From IMG/VR virus record IMGVR_UViG_3300017605_000995, positions 1-57,637 of that record: a DNA stretch of 57,637 nucleotides, one strand, 5' to 3'. The stretch is from a virus. Under the pieces are notes generated by a model. That model searched no databases. It was not told the origin of the DNA and saw only the letters and a program-made list of their open reading frames with translations. Below are positions 33,331-42,372 of the stretch, piece after piece (position 1 is the first letter of the stretch; each line of letters starts with the position of its first letter). Made by a program: the position numbers and the translations under genes.

Positions 33331-33336
33331 AGTGTA
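33331..33336 (-). promoter_or_regulatory. Leaderless-type promoter box of the MazG-like/ligase/polymerase operon
   Basis: TACACT reads on the minus strand from 33336 to 33331. The ATG is at 33322, eight bases later. The terminator of the upstream unit ends only seven bases before the box. Confidence 0.6.
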
Positions 33337-33342
33337 GCTCAG

Positions 33343-33371
33343 AAAACGAGAACGGGCCGAAGCCCGTTCTC
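33343..33371 (-). terminator. Minus-strand terminator between two operons
   Basis: GAGAACGGGC, loop TTCG, GCCCGTTCTC (33371-33348 on the minus strand) followed by GTTTT. The TTCG tetraloop makes the hairpin very stable. Confidence 0.88.
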
Positions 33372-33391
33372 AAATCAGTCTCGGACCGGGA

Positions 33392-33970
33392 TCACTTGGC
33401 TTCGTTGGCGGCCATGTCCTCCAGTGCAGTGCCGGCGAACAGCTTCGCCTTCACGGCCGGGTCGATCACCTGCAACAACCGCGCGGCCGAGACCGGCCGG
33501 AGGTAGTTGATGTAGGTGAACGGCTTCGGCTGCTTCTTGGTCATGCCGGGGACGGCGTTGACCTCGACGAACACCCCTCCGAGCGGGTTGTCCGGACCGC
33601 AGGCGGCCTCACCATCCGCGTCGTCGATCGACGACTCGGGCTGGCCGGTGGCGCCCATCAGGAAGCCCTTGAAGGCCGCCCGCGCCATCTCGTCCTTCAT
33701 CTTGTCGCCACCCTTGAAGATGTGCGCGACGCTCTGACCGGCCTCGTTGAGCGGCACCTTCGTGCCGTTCGGGTAGGCCGGACCGTTGCCGGTGGAGTCC
33801 GGCTTCGTGAACTGGACGAGAACCGTCTGCTCGACGGCGACGTATTCGACGCCGTCCTGCGCCGACGTCTGCTTCTTGACGCGATCGATGCGCACGATCA
33901 TGTGACCGGGCGCGATGTTGGCACTGCGCGTGTTCGCCTTGGTGCCCTTCATGCCTGAGAAGAAACCCAT
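33392..33970 (-). CDS. Putative recombination/ssDNA-binding-type protein
   Basis: 192 aa. It is rich in beta strands (GHMIVRIDRVKKQTSAQDGV; VAVEQTVLVQF) followed by a helical end. The position upstream of a polymerase operon and downstream of a helicase and nuclease fits an SSB-like or DUF669-like protein. The ribosome site is GAGG, eight bases before the ATG. It ends at the strong terminator 33343-33371. The family is not certain. Confidence 0.5.
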   Translation of the reverse strand: MGFFSGMKGTKANTRSANIAPGHMIVRIDRVKKQTSAQDGVEYVAVEQTVLVQFTKPDSTGNGPAYPNGTKVPLNEAGQSVAHIFKGGDKMKDEMARAAFKGFLMGATGQPESSIDDADGEAACGPDNPLGGVFVEVNAVPGMTKKQPKPFTYINYLRPVSAARLLQVIDPAVKAKLFAGTALEDMAANEAK

Positions 33971-33995
33971 ATCTAAACCTCTGTCTCTGTCGTTG

Positions 33996-34907
33996 TTACT
34001 GCCGGCGGGACAGCGAAGTGCTGACCGCTAGCGAGTTTGGTTGAGTTTTCTTTCTGCCTGGAGCATAGGCCCCGGCGAGTTCGATTAGTTTATCCGTCGG
34101 TAATGACTCTGCGACTTCTCGAAAGTCTTTGTGGTGGCACAAGAGGAGCGGGCGCATCCATTCCTCTTCCGGGAGTAGCCGTTTTACTAGGTAGGCACGC
34201 AGCTCTCCAAGGAACTTATGTGCGGCGTCCCCGAACGCAAAGGGAGGACAGAAAGCCAAGCGGGGCACCCACCATCGCACCTGACCGAAGGAGAGAGAAA
34301 GGTCGTCGAACAATAGGTCTCTGAGTTTTCGCTGGCGCGCGGCACGTTGATTCTTTGAATCCCCTAGGCGGGCCCGCACTGCGTCAACGAGCTGCCTTTT
34401 CTCTTCACGCGCCTCTACCTCGCGGTAATAGCGATCGACAGCGGCTTCAACTTCTACTTCATACTGAGCGTAATTGAACCCGATCTGATGACAGTCGCGT
34501 TCTAGTTGCCACTGCTGATTCATTGTAAGTCCTTCGCCGCGTTTGACGGCCAGAAGGCGCGAGCTGATACTCCTCTGAATTCGAGCTAATCTGCCTTCAC
34601 TGCGGAGGCGCTCCAATCTCTGCTCTAGGTTTTTCTGTCTGGCCTTCTCTTTCCTGCCTTCCTTCGAGCGGGCACGTAGCAGCTCTCGGAGCTTGTCGTC
34701 GAGACCATAACACTTGACGGTCTGGGCCGAGAACTCCCTCGGCATATAAACGCCAGCAAGGTTGCAATCGAACAGGACCGTGGTTTCGTCTAGTATCGCC
34801 TCTCGAAAATCACAGTGAGAGAGGTCGCACTGCTCGAAGCTCCAATCACGCAGGTCTTGTCCTGCGAATGATTGATTGATGAAGCTCTTGCGAACGTGCG
34901 TGGTCAC
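33996..34907 (-). CDS. Low-G+C pentapeptide-repeat and coiled-coil protein
   Basis: 303 aa. Residues 9-55 show pentapeptide repeats (SFAGQDLRDWSFEQCDLSHCDF), then long helices and coiled coil (residues about 75-200) and a C-terminal domain with LPEEEWMRPLLLCHHKDF. The local G+C is about 50 percent in sampled lines against about 63 percent next door, and codon use differs. It overlaps the helicase stop by four bases, so insertion was neat. Probably a horizontally acquired accessory gene. Pentapeptide proteins can mimic DNA (gyrase inhibitors); that role is not shown here. Confidence 0.65.
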   Translation of the reverse strand: MTTHVRKSFINQSFAGQDLRDWSFEQCDLSHCDFREAILDETTVLFDCNLAGVYMPREFSAQTVKCYGLDDKLRELLRARSKEGRKEKARQKNLEQRLERLRSEGRLARIQRSISSRLLAVKRGEGLTMNQQWQLERDCHQIGFNYAQYEVEVEAAVDRYYREVEAREEKRQLVDAVRARLGDSKNQRAARQRKLRDLLFDDLSLSFGQVRWWVPRLAFCPPFAFGDAAHKFLGELRAYLVKRLLPEEEWMRPLLLCHHKDFREVAESLPTDKLIELAGAYAPGRKKTQPNSLAVSTSLSRRQ

Positions 34908-36901
34908 AGCTTGTATTTCCCGTATTTCTCTTGCAGCATTGCGCGCTGCGTGTCCGTCAACTGTTCGGGCTGGAGCCCGCGCTCCCGCAGGAACTCAGGG
35001 GAGAATATCACAGGCAGCGGATCGTGGTCGGCGAAAAGCAACTTCTGTGAAGTGCCGAGATGTTGCTGGACGAAGATCGCGTCGTTGATGCAGGCGGCGA
35101 AGTCGAGGTGGTCGGCCTCGGTCGTGCGAATCGTCTCGACCATGACCTCGTCCTCCTTCTGCCCGGTGCGGTGCGTGCGGCCCATCATCTGCTCGGCGAC
35201 GCTGGCATCCCGCGGCCACTGGAGCACGAACTGCTCGTTGAATCCGCGACCGACTTCGCCCTGCATATTCTTGCCGACGTGGTGTGCCCCGATCGACGCG
35301 ACGCAGATTTGGTCGTAGGTCGACGGTTCGAGGAACAGATCGTTCTCGCCGGCCGGCGCGTAGACCACTGGCAGCCCGGCTGCGCGCAGAGCCTCGCAGG
35401 CCCAGTCACCCATCGCCTTGTGCCAGACCCAGACGAGGCCACGCCCGCGCGTGACCGCCCACTCGACGCAGCGACGAACCTTGAAATCGTCGACCCGGAT
35501 CGCCTCACCCTGGCGCTCCAGCATCTCGGGGAACTCCATCGCCTTCGCCGCGAGGTAGAGCCCCACCAGATCCGAGGGAAGGTTGTCGTCCCCGTGCCTC
35601 TTGATCTCGTTCGAGATCATCAGCGGGGTATCGAGACCCGGCGGACTGTCCTTCAGATAGGTGCGCAGGACGCGGTGGTATTCCTGGAGAACCTTGTGGT
35701 GCTCCTGCGACCGCGTCAGGAGGGACTTCGCGGTCCCCTCGTCGACCTTCTTGAACTTCTTGATCCACTCGATCGTGGGCCAAGCCAGCTTGTTCCAGAA
35801 GCCCGCGGACAGCTCGGTGGTCCACTTGTGGCAGTGGATCGCGTAGTCGATCTCGTCCCCGTTCGGCGTCGTGTAGGTGTTCAGGACCCGCTGGATCAGA
35901 CCATCGAGTTCCGCGTTCGGAGTGTCGGCCGGCGCGTTGCGGAGCGTCAGCGAGCAATCGATCTGGTCATCTCCCGAGGCGACGACTCCGGGCGCCGTCG
36001 TGAAGCGGTGACGGAACGCGCGGCGGTAGGTCTCGACCTGATCGGAGGGGAATTGCTCGTCGGGGTGCCGCTCCTGCGCCCACTGGACGATCGGGCGCAT
36101 GACGTGGTTGAGCTGGGGCGGGGCCTCGGTCGCCGAGGATTGGATCAGCTCGTTCCAGAAGTAGGACATCGATGGCGTCCGCGGGAGCGGCGAGCGATCC
36201 TTCAACGCGAGCGTCGCGAGATGGTGGTATTCCATCATCGTCTTCTTCGCGAGAGTGCCGTCCATCGCGACGAACATCGGGGTCGGCTTCAGCACCTCTT
36301 CCAGGAAGTGCATGAGCCGCTTGGTGCGCGCGGCGCGGTAGTTCTTCAGCAGGTGCGCCTCGTCGGCGATCACGAGCTGCGGGGCGATAGCGGCGATCAG
36401 GTCCATCGCGTCCGGCTGCGAGAGCAGCGAATAGGGCATGACGAAGCAAGCCGGCGCCTTCGAACTGGCGATGCGCATGCGGTCGCCCTTCGAGAGTCGA
36501 TGCAGGTAGCGGAACGTCGCGGCCGACATCGGAATTCGCTTGCGCCAGAAACGCACGGCCACCTCGAACTGCGGGCAGACCGACGGGGGCATCATCAGCA
36601 GCGAGCGCTTCACACCCATGTCGCGATGCGCGATCTCGGCGCACCCGATCGAGACTCCAGTCTTCCCGCGGCCGACGCGGATCGGGAACAGGCCGCCTCC
36701 GATCGCGGCGAAGACGCGCAGCGCTTCGGCCTGCTCGGGGAGGAAGCGCTCGCCTTCCAGGAACGCCTCGGTGAGCATCTTCTCGGCGCAGAAGATTTCA
36801 TGCGCCTCCGCGTCCATCGGTTCCCACTCGGGGAGCAGACAGATGCGGAGCATCTCGGTTTGGTCCGGCGAGGGACCTTTCTTGATGCGACCGAGAACCA
36901 T
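34904..36901 (-). CDS. SNF2/DEAD-type superfamily 2 helicase
   Basis: 665 aa. Motif I is RVGRGKTGVS, motif II IADEAH and motif VI EQMMGRTHRTGQ, the last typical of SNF2-family helicases. It lies in the replication block beside the nuclease and primase-helicase genes and may remodel forks or recombination intermediates. The helicase overlaps the pentapeptide gene (four bases) and follows a small acidic protein. A long open frame on the opposite strand (35060-37291) is a shadow. Confidence 0.85.
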   Translation of the reverse strand: MVLGRIKKGPSPDQTEMLRICLLPEWEPMDAEAHEIFCAEKMLTEAFLEGERFLPEQAEALRVFAAIGGGLFPIRVGRGKTGVSIGCAEIAHRDMGVKRSLLMMPPSVCPQFEVAVRFWRKRIPMSAATFRYLHRLSKGDRMRIASSKAPACFVMPYSLLSQPDAMDLIAAIAPQLVIADEAHLLKNYRAARTKRLMHFLEEVLKPTPMFVAMDGTLAKKTMMEYHHLATLALKDRSPLPRTPSMSYFWNELIQSSATEAPPQLNHVMRPIVQWAQERHPDEQFPSDQVETYRRAFRHRFTTAPGVVASGDDQIDCSLTLRNAPADTPNAELDGLIQRVLNTYTTPNGDEIDYAIHCHKWTTELSAGFWNKLAWPTIEWIKKFKKVDEGTAKSLLTRSQEHHKVLQEYHRVLRTYLKDSPPGLDTPLMISNEIKRHGDDNLPSDLVGLYLAAKAMEFPEMLERQGEAIRVDDFKVRRCVEWAVTRGRGLVWVWHKAMGDWACEALRAAGLPVVYAPAGENDLFLEPSTYDQICVASIGAHHVGKNMQGEVGRGFNEQFVLQWPRDASVAEQMMGRTHRTGQKEDEVMVETIRTTEADHLDFAACINDAIFVQQHLGTSQKLLFADHDPLPVIFSPEFLRERGLQPEQLTDTQRAMLQEKYGKYKL

Positions 36902-36904
36902 GGC

Positions 36905-37099
36905 TCAGCGCCGGAGCTGGATGACGAGAGTGCCGTCTTCGAGCTGCTCGACCATGAACAGCTTGGTCGTGGCTTGCTCGAACATCTCCTTGGAGATGCG
37001 CAGCTCGGTGATGCCCTGAGACAGCATCGCGCCGATGACGAATTGCATTGCGAGCCCGGTCTCGGGCTCGTCGATGTTCACTACGTTTTCGTTTTCCAT
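36905..37099 (-). CDS. Small acidic hypothetical protein
   Basis: 64 aa from ATG 37099 (MENENVVNIDEPETGL). A longer in-frame start at 37153 has a basic, unlikely N-terminus. GAGATCGA precedes the chosen ATG. The protein is amphipathic and acidic, with a MFEQATTKLFMVEQLEDGTL segment. Not recognised. Three bases separate it from the helicase gene. Confidence 0.6.
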   Translation of the reverse strand: MENENVVNIDEPETGLAMQFVIGAMLSQGITELRISKEMFEQATTKLFMVEQLEDGTLVIQLRR

Positions 37100-37188
37100 G
37101 TTCGATCTCGATGTAGAAAGGGTCCGCTGGGCCCTCTCGCGCGCTCCGTCCATGCCCTCTCGCTAGCGTGCGACTTCCCAGCGTCCCA

Positions 37189-37194
37189 AGTGTA
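37189..37194 (-). promoter_or_regulatory. TACACT promoter box with a normal leader
   Basis: TACACT (minus, 37194-37189) directly abuts the stop of the nuclease gene. The leader to the next ATG at 37099 is about 80 bases, so this transcript would not be leaderless. No convincing -35. Confidence 0.4.
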
Positions 37195-39099
37195 TCACGA
37201 AGTCCCGAGGATGACGAACCCGGCGAAGGGCTTGAGGGCTTGCACGAGCGCGTCCTGGTCGGGACCGGAGCGCGGTGCGACGATGAAGTAGCCGTGCAGA
37301 CGAGCGGCCAGATCGGGCGCCATCTTCGCGAGCGCGTCGCGGCGCTCGAAGGCGTTCAGGGACCAGAAGTCCTTCCCGCTGGCCTCTCCGACGAGCTTGG
37401 CGGCCTCTGCGAACACGTCGGCCATCGAGGCGGCCTTGTAGTAGGCCGGGATCTTCTCGGGGCTGGAGCCGCAGAGGAGGCCCAGGGGGAGCTTGGCTAT
37501 CGCTGCCATCTCCTGGAGCGCCTTCTCCTCGATCTTGACCATCGTTGGTCCGTAAGGCTCGGCTGCGCCGGTCGGCATTTCGACACCGGGGTTGGAGGGG
37601 AGCTGCACGTCCGCGGCGACCTCGGGGGCCTTCTTCGGGCGAGGCTTCGTGGTCTTCTTCTCGATCGGCTGTTCGATCGTCGGGACAGCCGGCTGCGCGA
37701 CGGGCGCGGTGACCGGGGCGATTGCCTCGACGACTCCGAGGGTGCCGTCCTTGGCCTTCCACACGAGGCTACCGTCGGTGCTGTAGCTGATCTCGAACGC
37801 CTCGTCGGTCGGCTGCTTGAGCAGCATCTTGGTCGTCCGGCAGCCCTTGCAGGGCTTCTTCTCCTTGGGGTGCATGCCGGTGCCCTTGCACGCCTTGCAG
37901 CCCGGGTGGGCCCACGGCGGGGCTCCAACGACCGGCTGCGCGGCCTCCGGCTTCTTGAGCTGGACGAGGGTGACAGGTGCTTGTCCGGCCGTGACCGGAG
38001 CCGGCGAAGGTGCCGGAGCCGTCACGGCCGGGGTCGCCTCTGCGACCGGAGCCTGCGCAGCCGGCCCTGGAGTGGTTGGCGGCGACGCTGGCGGAATGGT
38101 GTTGCGGCGAGCGAAGATCGAGGTGCGCGGCGCGGGGGCAGCGGAAGAAGGAATGCTACCAGCCGGCTTGCTCACGACGGGAGGCGCCGGGGGCGGCGTT
38201 GGAACAACAACAGCATCAGGAGTAATTGTCGTGGCGGGAGCCGGGCTGGCAGCGGTGTTCGTCTTATTGAAGATACCCATAGGTGGTTGTGGCTTGTTGG
38301 CGAGGATGCGAGCAATTCTAGCACGGAATTGAGCAGGCTGCTCGACTCGTCCACAAATCGTGGCGTAGGGGCAACCCGCGAACTTGCGGCAGACGTCTTG
38401 GGATTTCGGCCCTTCGACCTGTTCCCATTGTTCGTCGGTCAGATTCTGATTTGCCACGGCGACCATGGCGCGGACGGTGGGCAGCAATTCCTTGCGCTTG
38501 AAGTGCTCGACGACCTCGCGGTTCACGAGGACTTCGACCGGCCAAGTCTCAGGCTTGGACGGATCCTTCAGAAAGTAGTTGTAGCGCATGCGGACCTGGA
38601 TCGCGTCCGCGTTGCGCTTGCACCACTCGACCGCGTAGAACAGCATGGCGGAATCGCTGGCCAGCCCTTCCTCGTCCTTCGCCCACTTCCTGGCGCTCGT
38701 GGATTTGTGGTCCTCGAAGCCGGTCGGATCCATGACGTCCAGCTTGCCCGTGAGCTGCACGACGTCGTCGTCCACGAGGATCGGGGTGTTCATCCACTCC
38801 TCGACCTTGCGGCCGGCCCGGCGAACCAGATGGCCCTTGTCGATCGCGGCCTGCACGAGTAGTCGAACGAGCGCGGATTCCGCCGCGTCGAGCCCGTCGT
38901 TCCAGCCGGCGGGATACAGCTCGGGGCCGTTCCCGCGGTCATCGGCGAGCAGGAAGCGCTCACAGACGCCGTGCAGGGCGGAGCCAAAGGCCGCACCCTT
39001 GATCTCCTTGCCCTCGGGCATGTCGCGGACTTCCTTCCACCACCACTTGCGCATGCAGTCGTCGTGGGCTGTCTCGAATGAGGAGGCGGAGATTTTCAT
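37195..39099 (-). CDS. PD-(D/E)XK nuclease fused to a zinc knuckle and a Pro-rich linker
   Basis: 634 aa. The N-terminal 260 residues match RecB/Cas4-like exonucleases: MKISASSFETAHDDCMRKWW, then GKLDVMD and GFEDHKSTS (D...E-D-H-K) and a terminal Cys set (DVCRKFAGCPYATIC) that could hold an iron-sulphur cluster. A Pro/Ala/Thr-rich linker (residues about 280-395) follows. Next comes a DnaJ-like CKACKGTGMHPKEKKPCKGC knuckle, a Lys-rich segment and a 130-residue C-terminal domain with no recognised fold. Such fusions are uncommon. The gene overlaps the primase-helicase stop. Confidence 0.8.
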   Translation of the reverse strand: MKISASSFETAHDDCMRKWWWKEVRDMPEGKEIKGAAFGSALHGVCERFLLADDRGNGPELYPAGWNDGLDAAESALVRLLVQAAIDKGHLVRRAGRKVEEWMNTPILVDDDVVQLTGKLDVMDPTGFEDHKSTSARKWAKDEEGLASDSAMLFYAVEWCKRNADAIQVRMRYNYFLKDPSKPETWPVEVLVNREVVEHFKRKELLPTVRAMVAVANQNLTDEQWEQVEGPKSQDVCRKFAGCPYATICGRVEQPAQFRARIARILANKPQPPMGIFNKTNTAASPAPATTITPDAVVVPTPPPAPPVVSKPAGSIPSSAAPAPRTSIFARRNTIPPASPPTTPGPAAQAPVAEATPAVTAPAPSPAPVTAGQAPVTLVQLKKPEAAQPVVGAPPWAHPGCKACKGTGMHPKEKKPCKGCRTTKMLLKQPTDEAFEISYSTDGSLVWKAKDGTLGVVEAIAPVTAPVAQPAVPTIEQPIEKKTTKPRPKKAPEVAADVQLPSNPGVEMPTGAAEPYGPTMVKIEEKALQEMAAIAKLPLGLLCGSSPEKIPAYYKAASMADVFAEAAKLVGEASGKDFWSLNAFERRDALAKMAPDLAARLHGYFIVAPRSGPDQDALVQALKPFAGFVILGTS

Positions 39100-41705
39100 G
39101 GGGATTTCTTGGCGATGTGGGCGGAGAGCTGGGGAGCGAGCGTCGCGAGGCGGCCGATGATCGGCACGAGTCGATCATACGTCATGACGAAGAACCGAGC
39201 GGAGACGTTATCGATCGTCGTGTTGTGAATGTCGTAGCACAGGGCCTTCGCGGCGCGTCGCCACTCCGAAGGCTTCAGGGGCTTGCCCGGGCCGCAGAGG
39301 CGATTCTTCAACTGCTCGGGCGGGACGTAGATTCCGTTGTCCTTCAGGATCGCCTGTCCGCTGCGGATCATGTCGTTGACAGTCGCGGCGATCTCGGGGA
39401 TATACGGGTCGTTCCCGTCGATCGTCTCCTGGACGAGGCCATCGGGCTTCCCTTCGTAGAGGAGGCGCCGGCCGCGTTTGACGGGGACGCCGTTCTCCCA
39501 CCGCAGCGTGTTGCGGAAGTGCCAGAGGAAGTGCTTCGCGATCGTGTATTTCGACGGCGCTCCGTTGTCGCCCGCGATCCACCCGCGGGTGTCGATGCGC
39601 CCCAGGTAGTCGGCGGCGCGCTTCTGGAGGTTGAACACCACGAGGCGCTCCGAGATCGCGTCCAGGTCGTCCTGCGTGCGCGGAGCATCCTCACCCAGCT
39701 TCGAGATCGCCTCGTAGTTGTTCGCGGTGATGAGGACGCGGTGGACGCCGGCCACCTCGATGATCTCCTTGTTCTTCGGCTCGACCGACAGCTTGCCGCC
39801 GGTCACGAGATTTCGGAAGTTGTCTGCGAAGTCGATCCCGTCCTTGCCGCGCGGCAGGCCCTCGTCGATCCAGACGATCGGGGACTTCATCAACGAGGCG
39901 TTGAAGCGCGAGACGAGCGCGCGGCCGGGGCAGCACTGGAGTGTGTTGATGCACTCCGCGAGCCCGGTGGCGATCAGCTTCTTGCCGACCGAGCGCGGGC
40001 CGATGAGGGCCAGAGCGGCCGTCGGGCCATACTGGAAGGCCAGCAAGCAGCCGAGGGCATACATGAGATCCTCGGAGCGGCCGTCCTCCGCCGCGAGCTG
40101 GAGCCACTCCTCGACCTGATCGTTGAAGACCTCGTCCATGTCCCGCAACCAGAATGGCGAGATGATGAACTGGGTGTTGCCGGCCTCGTCCTGCGACAGG
40201 TAGTTCCCGCGATGGACGCAGAGGATCTTCGCCGAGGCATACGTCCGGGAATCCTCGTCGAGGAATTGCGGCCACGTCCGCTTGACGACCTTAGGCTGGC
40301 CCTTGTTGTCCTTGCCCTCGAATTCGGTCTGCACGAGCCACTCCATCTCCGACTCGCGGATGCGCAGCGACAGCTTCTCGGGCGAGACCGGGTAGGGAGC
40401 GTAGAATCCGTTCGGCTGGATCAGATAGTTGTGGTTTCCCTCCTGACTCGTGGCGATGGCGAGGCTGGCGCTCTTGACCATCTCGACGACGGCCTCGTCG
40501 TCCTGCCCGACCGCGTCTGGAAACCACTGGCGGACGCCGTTGCAGAAGGCCGTGAGTTTGCTGGGCGGCGGAGGGGCGGCCTTCTCTTCCACCTCCGCCT
40601 TCACCTCGACGTTGCGCGCGGCCTGCTCGGCGCGGTCCTGCGCGATGTAGTCGCAGATCATCCCCCAGAGCTTGTCCAGCCACGGCTCGTCGTCGCCAAG
40701 CTCGGCGATCTTCGGCGCGAGCAGGGCATAGAGGAATTGCTCCGAGGCCCAGGGGTGGCCGACGCAGCGCTTCGTGAGGCGGCCGACGAGGCGGGTCAGA
40801 GCGGTGTGGCGCCCGCCCTCTGCGGCCATGAACGGCACGGACGGGTTGAAGCAGAGACCGTGCAGCTCGGGGTCGCCGCGGAGCGCATGACTCGCGAGCA
40901 GCCCATCGGGGGTGAGAGTGTTGCCGTGTTCGATCGCCTCGCGGGCGTGGGAGACTTCGAGGCGTGCCTCGGCGGTGATATCCCCCGCATAGCCGACGGC
41001 CGGCGCGGTGGTGACTTCCTCGGGCGTCACGATCGTCACCGCGTCTGGAGTCCAGGTCAGGTCGAACCAGGGCTGCTGGTCGGTGACGGTCCCATCCTCC
41101 AGCGTGCAGCGGGGGACCTTGAAGCACCGCGTCCAGTCGAAGCACGAGGCGTCGACCGTGAGGCCCGCCTTCGCGTAGATGGGGGCGAGGCGCCGGTAGA
41201 GGAGTTCGAGCCCGGCGACCGTGACAGGCTCGTGGAACAGGTGGACAAACCGCAGCCCGTTCTTCGAGCGGTAGTAGCAAATCGGGTATGCGTCCTCCGC
41301 GGCCAGGGCGTCCAGCACGGACGCGGTGCGGCCCATGATGATCTCGGTGCGCTCCTCTCCGAGCGCAGTCCAGGACAGCTTCCCCTTGACGCCGAACTGT
41401 GCGTTCAGGTCGAGGTCGAACGCGCCGTAGTCGCAGACGAGATCGATGCGCCCCTCGCAGGCTTTCGTGAGGCGCGGGAGCGGACCACCCGAGCGGCGCC
41501 GGTAGCAGACGAACATCGCCTCTGCCGGCGCGGTGTCCCCGAACACCTCATCGATCGGCGCCGCGTGCAGCGGGTAGATGATGTCCTTCCCCTTCTTCGA
41601 GGTGCCGAAGGGCTCGCCGCCCTGGGGATCGAGTGTGGCGATCTTGTAAAGGGCCTGCGCGCCGATGAACGGCATGCAGTGAATGATCGGAAGGGAGGGG
41701 AGCAT
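39096..41705 (-). CDS. Archaeo-eukaryotic-type primase fused to SF3 helicase
   Basis: 869 aa. The primase active-site pair is in GAFDLDLN (Asp97 and Asp99), and a later block ASCFDWTRCFKVPRC carries conserved Asp/Arg/Cys. The C-terminal half is an SF3 (D5-like) helicase: Walker A GPRSVGKK (about residue 570), Walker B IVWIDEG (about 608), motif C VLITANN (about 656). It would unwind the origin and prime synthesis. It starts its operon: a TAGGCT box lies 13 bases before the ATG. The nearby iterons at 43320 are a plausible loading site. Confidence 0.88.
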   Translation of the reverse strand: MLPSLPIIHCMPFIGAQALYKIATLDPQGGEPFGTSKKGKDIIYPLHAAPIDEVFGDTAPAEAMFVCYRRRSGGPLPRLTKACEGRIDLVCDYGAFDLDLNAQFGVKGKLSWTALGEERTEIIMGRTASVLDALAAEDAYPICYYRSKNGLRFVHLFHEPVTVAGLELLYRRLAPIYAKAGLTVDASCFDWTRCFKVPRCTLEDGTVTDQQPWFDLTWTPDAVTIVTPEEVTTAPAVGYAGDITAEARLEVSHAREAIEHGNTLTPDGLLASHALRGDPELHGLCFNPSVPFMAAEGGRHTALTRLVGRLTKRCVGHPWASEQFLYALLAPKIAELGDDEPWLDKLWGMICDYIAQDRAEQAARNVEVKAEVEEKAAPPPPSKLTAFCNGVRQWFPDAVGQDDEAVVEMVKSASLAIATSQEGNHNYLIQPNGFYAPYPVSPEKLSLRIRESEMEWLVQTEFEGKDNKGQPKVVKRTWPQFLDEDSRTYASAKILCVHRGNYLSQDEAGNTQFIISPFWLRDMDEVFNDQVEEWLQLAAEDGRSEDLMYALGCLLAFQYGPTAALALIGPRSVGKKLIATGLAECINTLQCCPGRALVSRFNASLMKSPIVWIDEGLPRGKDGIDFADNFRNLVTGGKLSVEPKNKEIIEVAGVHRVLITANNYEAISKLGEDAPRTQDDLDAISERLVVFNLQKRAADYLGRIDTRGWIAGDNGAPSKYTIAKHFLWHFRNTLRWENGVPVKRGRRLLYEGKPDGLVQETIDGNDPYIPEIAATVNDMIRSGQAILKDNGIYVPPEQLKNRLCGPGKPLKPSEWRRAAKALCYDIHNTTIDNVSARFFVMTYDRLVPIIGRLATLAPQLSAHIAKKSP

Positions 41706-41718
41706 GTCGAGCAGGAAC

Positions 41719-41724
41719 AGCCTA
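41719..41724 (-). promoter_or_regulatory. Promoter box of the primase-helicase operon
   Basis: TAGGCT (minus, 41724-41719) stands 13 bases before the ATG at 41705, so the leader would be about six bases. It matches the TAnnnT series seen at other operon starts. Confidence 0.45.
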
Positions 41725-41757
41725 CCACACGAACGGGGAAGATGCTAGCGAAGGCGA

Positions 41758-42372
41758 CTACTCGCAGCCCTTCTTGAGGGTGCCACCCTTGCTCCGTCCG
41801 GACCGCAGGAGCTTCAACTCCTCGACCCGGTCCGCCGCCTCCGCGTAGCGGTTCATCCAGGCCACCTCGCGGGCATGGGCGGCCTTCAGCTCCGAGTCCC
41901 GCTGCTGCACCTCGTTCACGAGTTGCGCCATACGCTGGGCGTCCTGGACCATCGGAGTGTTCTGGAGCGCCTCCAGTTGCTGGCGTAGGGCCTTGAGCTG
42001 TTGGTCGCGACCGGCGAGGATTCGCTGGAGCCGCTCGCGCTCCTCGGTCAAGGTCGCGTTCAGCTTCTCGTTCGAATCCAGTCGTTGCTGGGCGAGGGCC
42101 TTCCAGTCGTCGGCCTGCTTCATCCAGACGTCCCGCGCACGGCGAAGACGCTCCGCATCGGCGGCCGGGTCTTTCAGCTTGGCAACCTCGGCCACCAGCG
42201 CGGCGAGTCGTTGTTCCAGCGAATTGAGACGGTCCCGAATGCTGGTGTTCGTCTGTCCCTGTGTCTCGCTGAGGCGGTCGATCCGTCGACTCAGGGTATC
42301 GAGGTCGGGTTTGATGAGGGCAGCGAGTGCGGGTAGTGTCGTCTTGATCGTTCTGGTGGTCTTCTTGGTCAT
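41758..42372 (-). CDS. Coiled-coil protein
   Basis: 204 aa from ATG 42372 (MTKKTTRTIKTTLPALAALI). An upstream Met at 42390 is excluded because the promoter/hairpin 42373-42402 covers it. About residues 30-190 are heptad-rich coiled coil (LDTLSRRIDRLSETQGQTNT; ERLQRILAGRDQQLKALRQQ). It ends with a basic tail. Possible roles are a structural bridge, an exclusion factor or a DNA-organising protein; none is shown by the sequence. Confidence 0.65.
   Translation of the reverse strand: MTKKTTRTIKTTLPALAALIKPDLDTLSRRIDRLSETQGQTNTSIRDRLNSLEQRLAALVAEVAKLKDPAADAERLRRARDVWMKQADDWKALAQQRLDSNEKLNATLTEERERLQRILAGRDQQLKALRQQLEALQNTPMVQDAQRMAQLVNEVQQRDSELKAAHAREVAWMNRYAEAADRVEELKLLRSGRSKGGTLKKGCE

Noticed and set aside
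35060-37291. 743-codon plus-strand open frame opposite the SNF2-type helicase
   Set aside because: Composition is typical of an antisense shadow and the helicase motifs on the minus strand are unambiguous.
39078-41777. 899-codon plus-strand open frame opposite the primase-helicase
   Set aside because: Long but Arg/Asp/Val-rich antisense shadow with no motif; the minus strand encodes DxD and Walker motifs.
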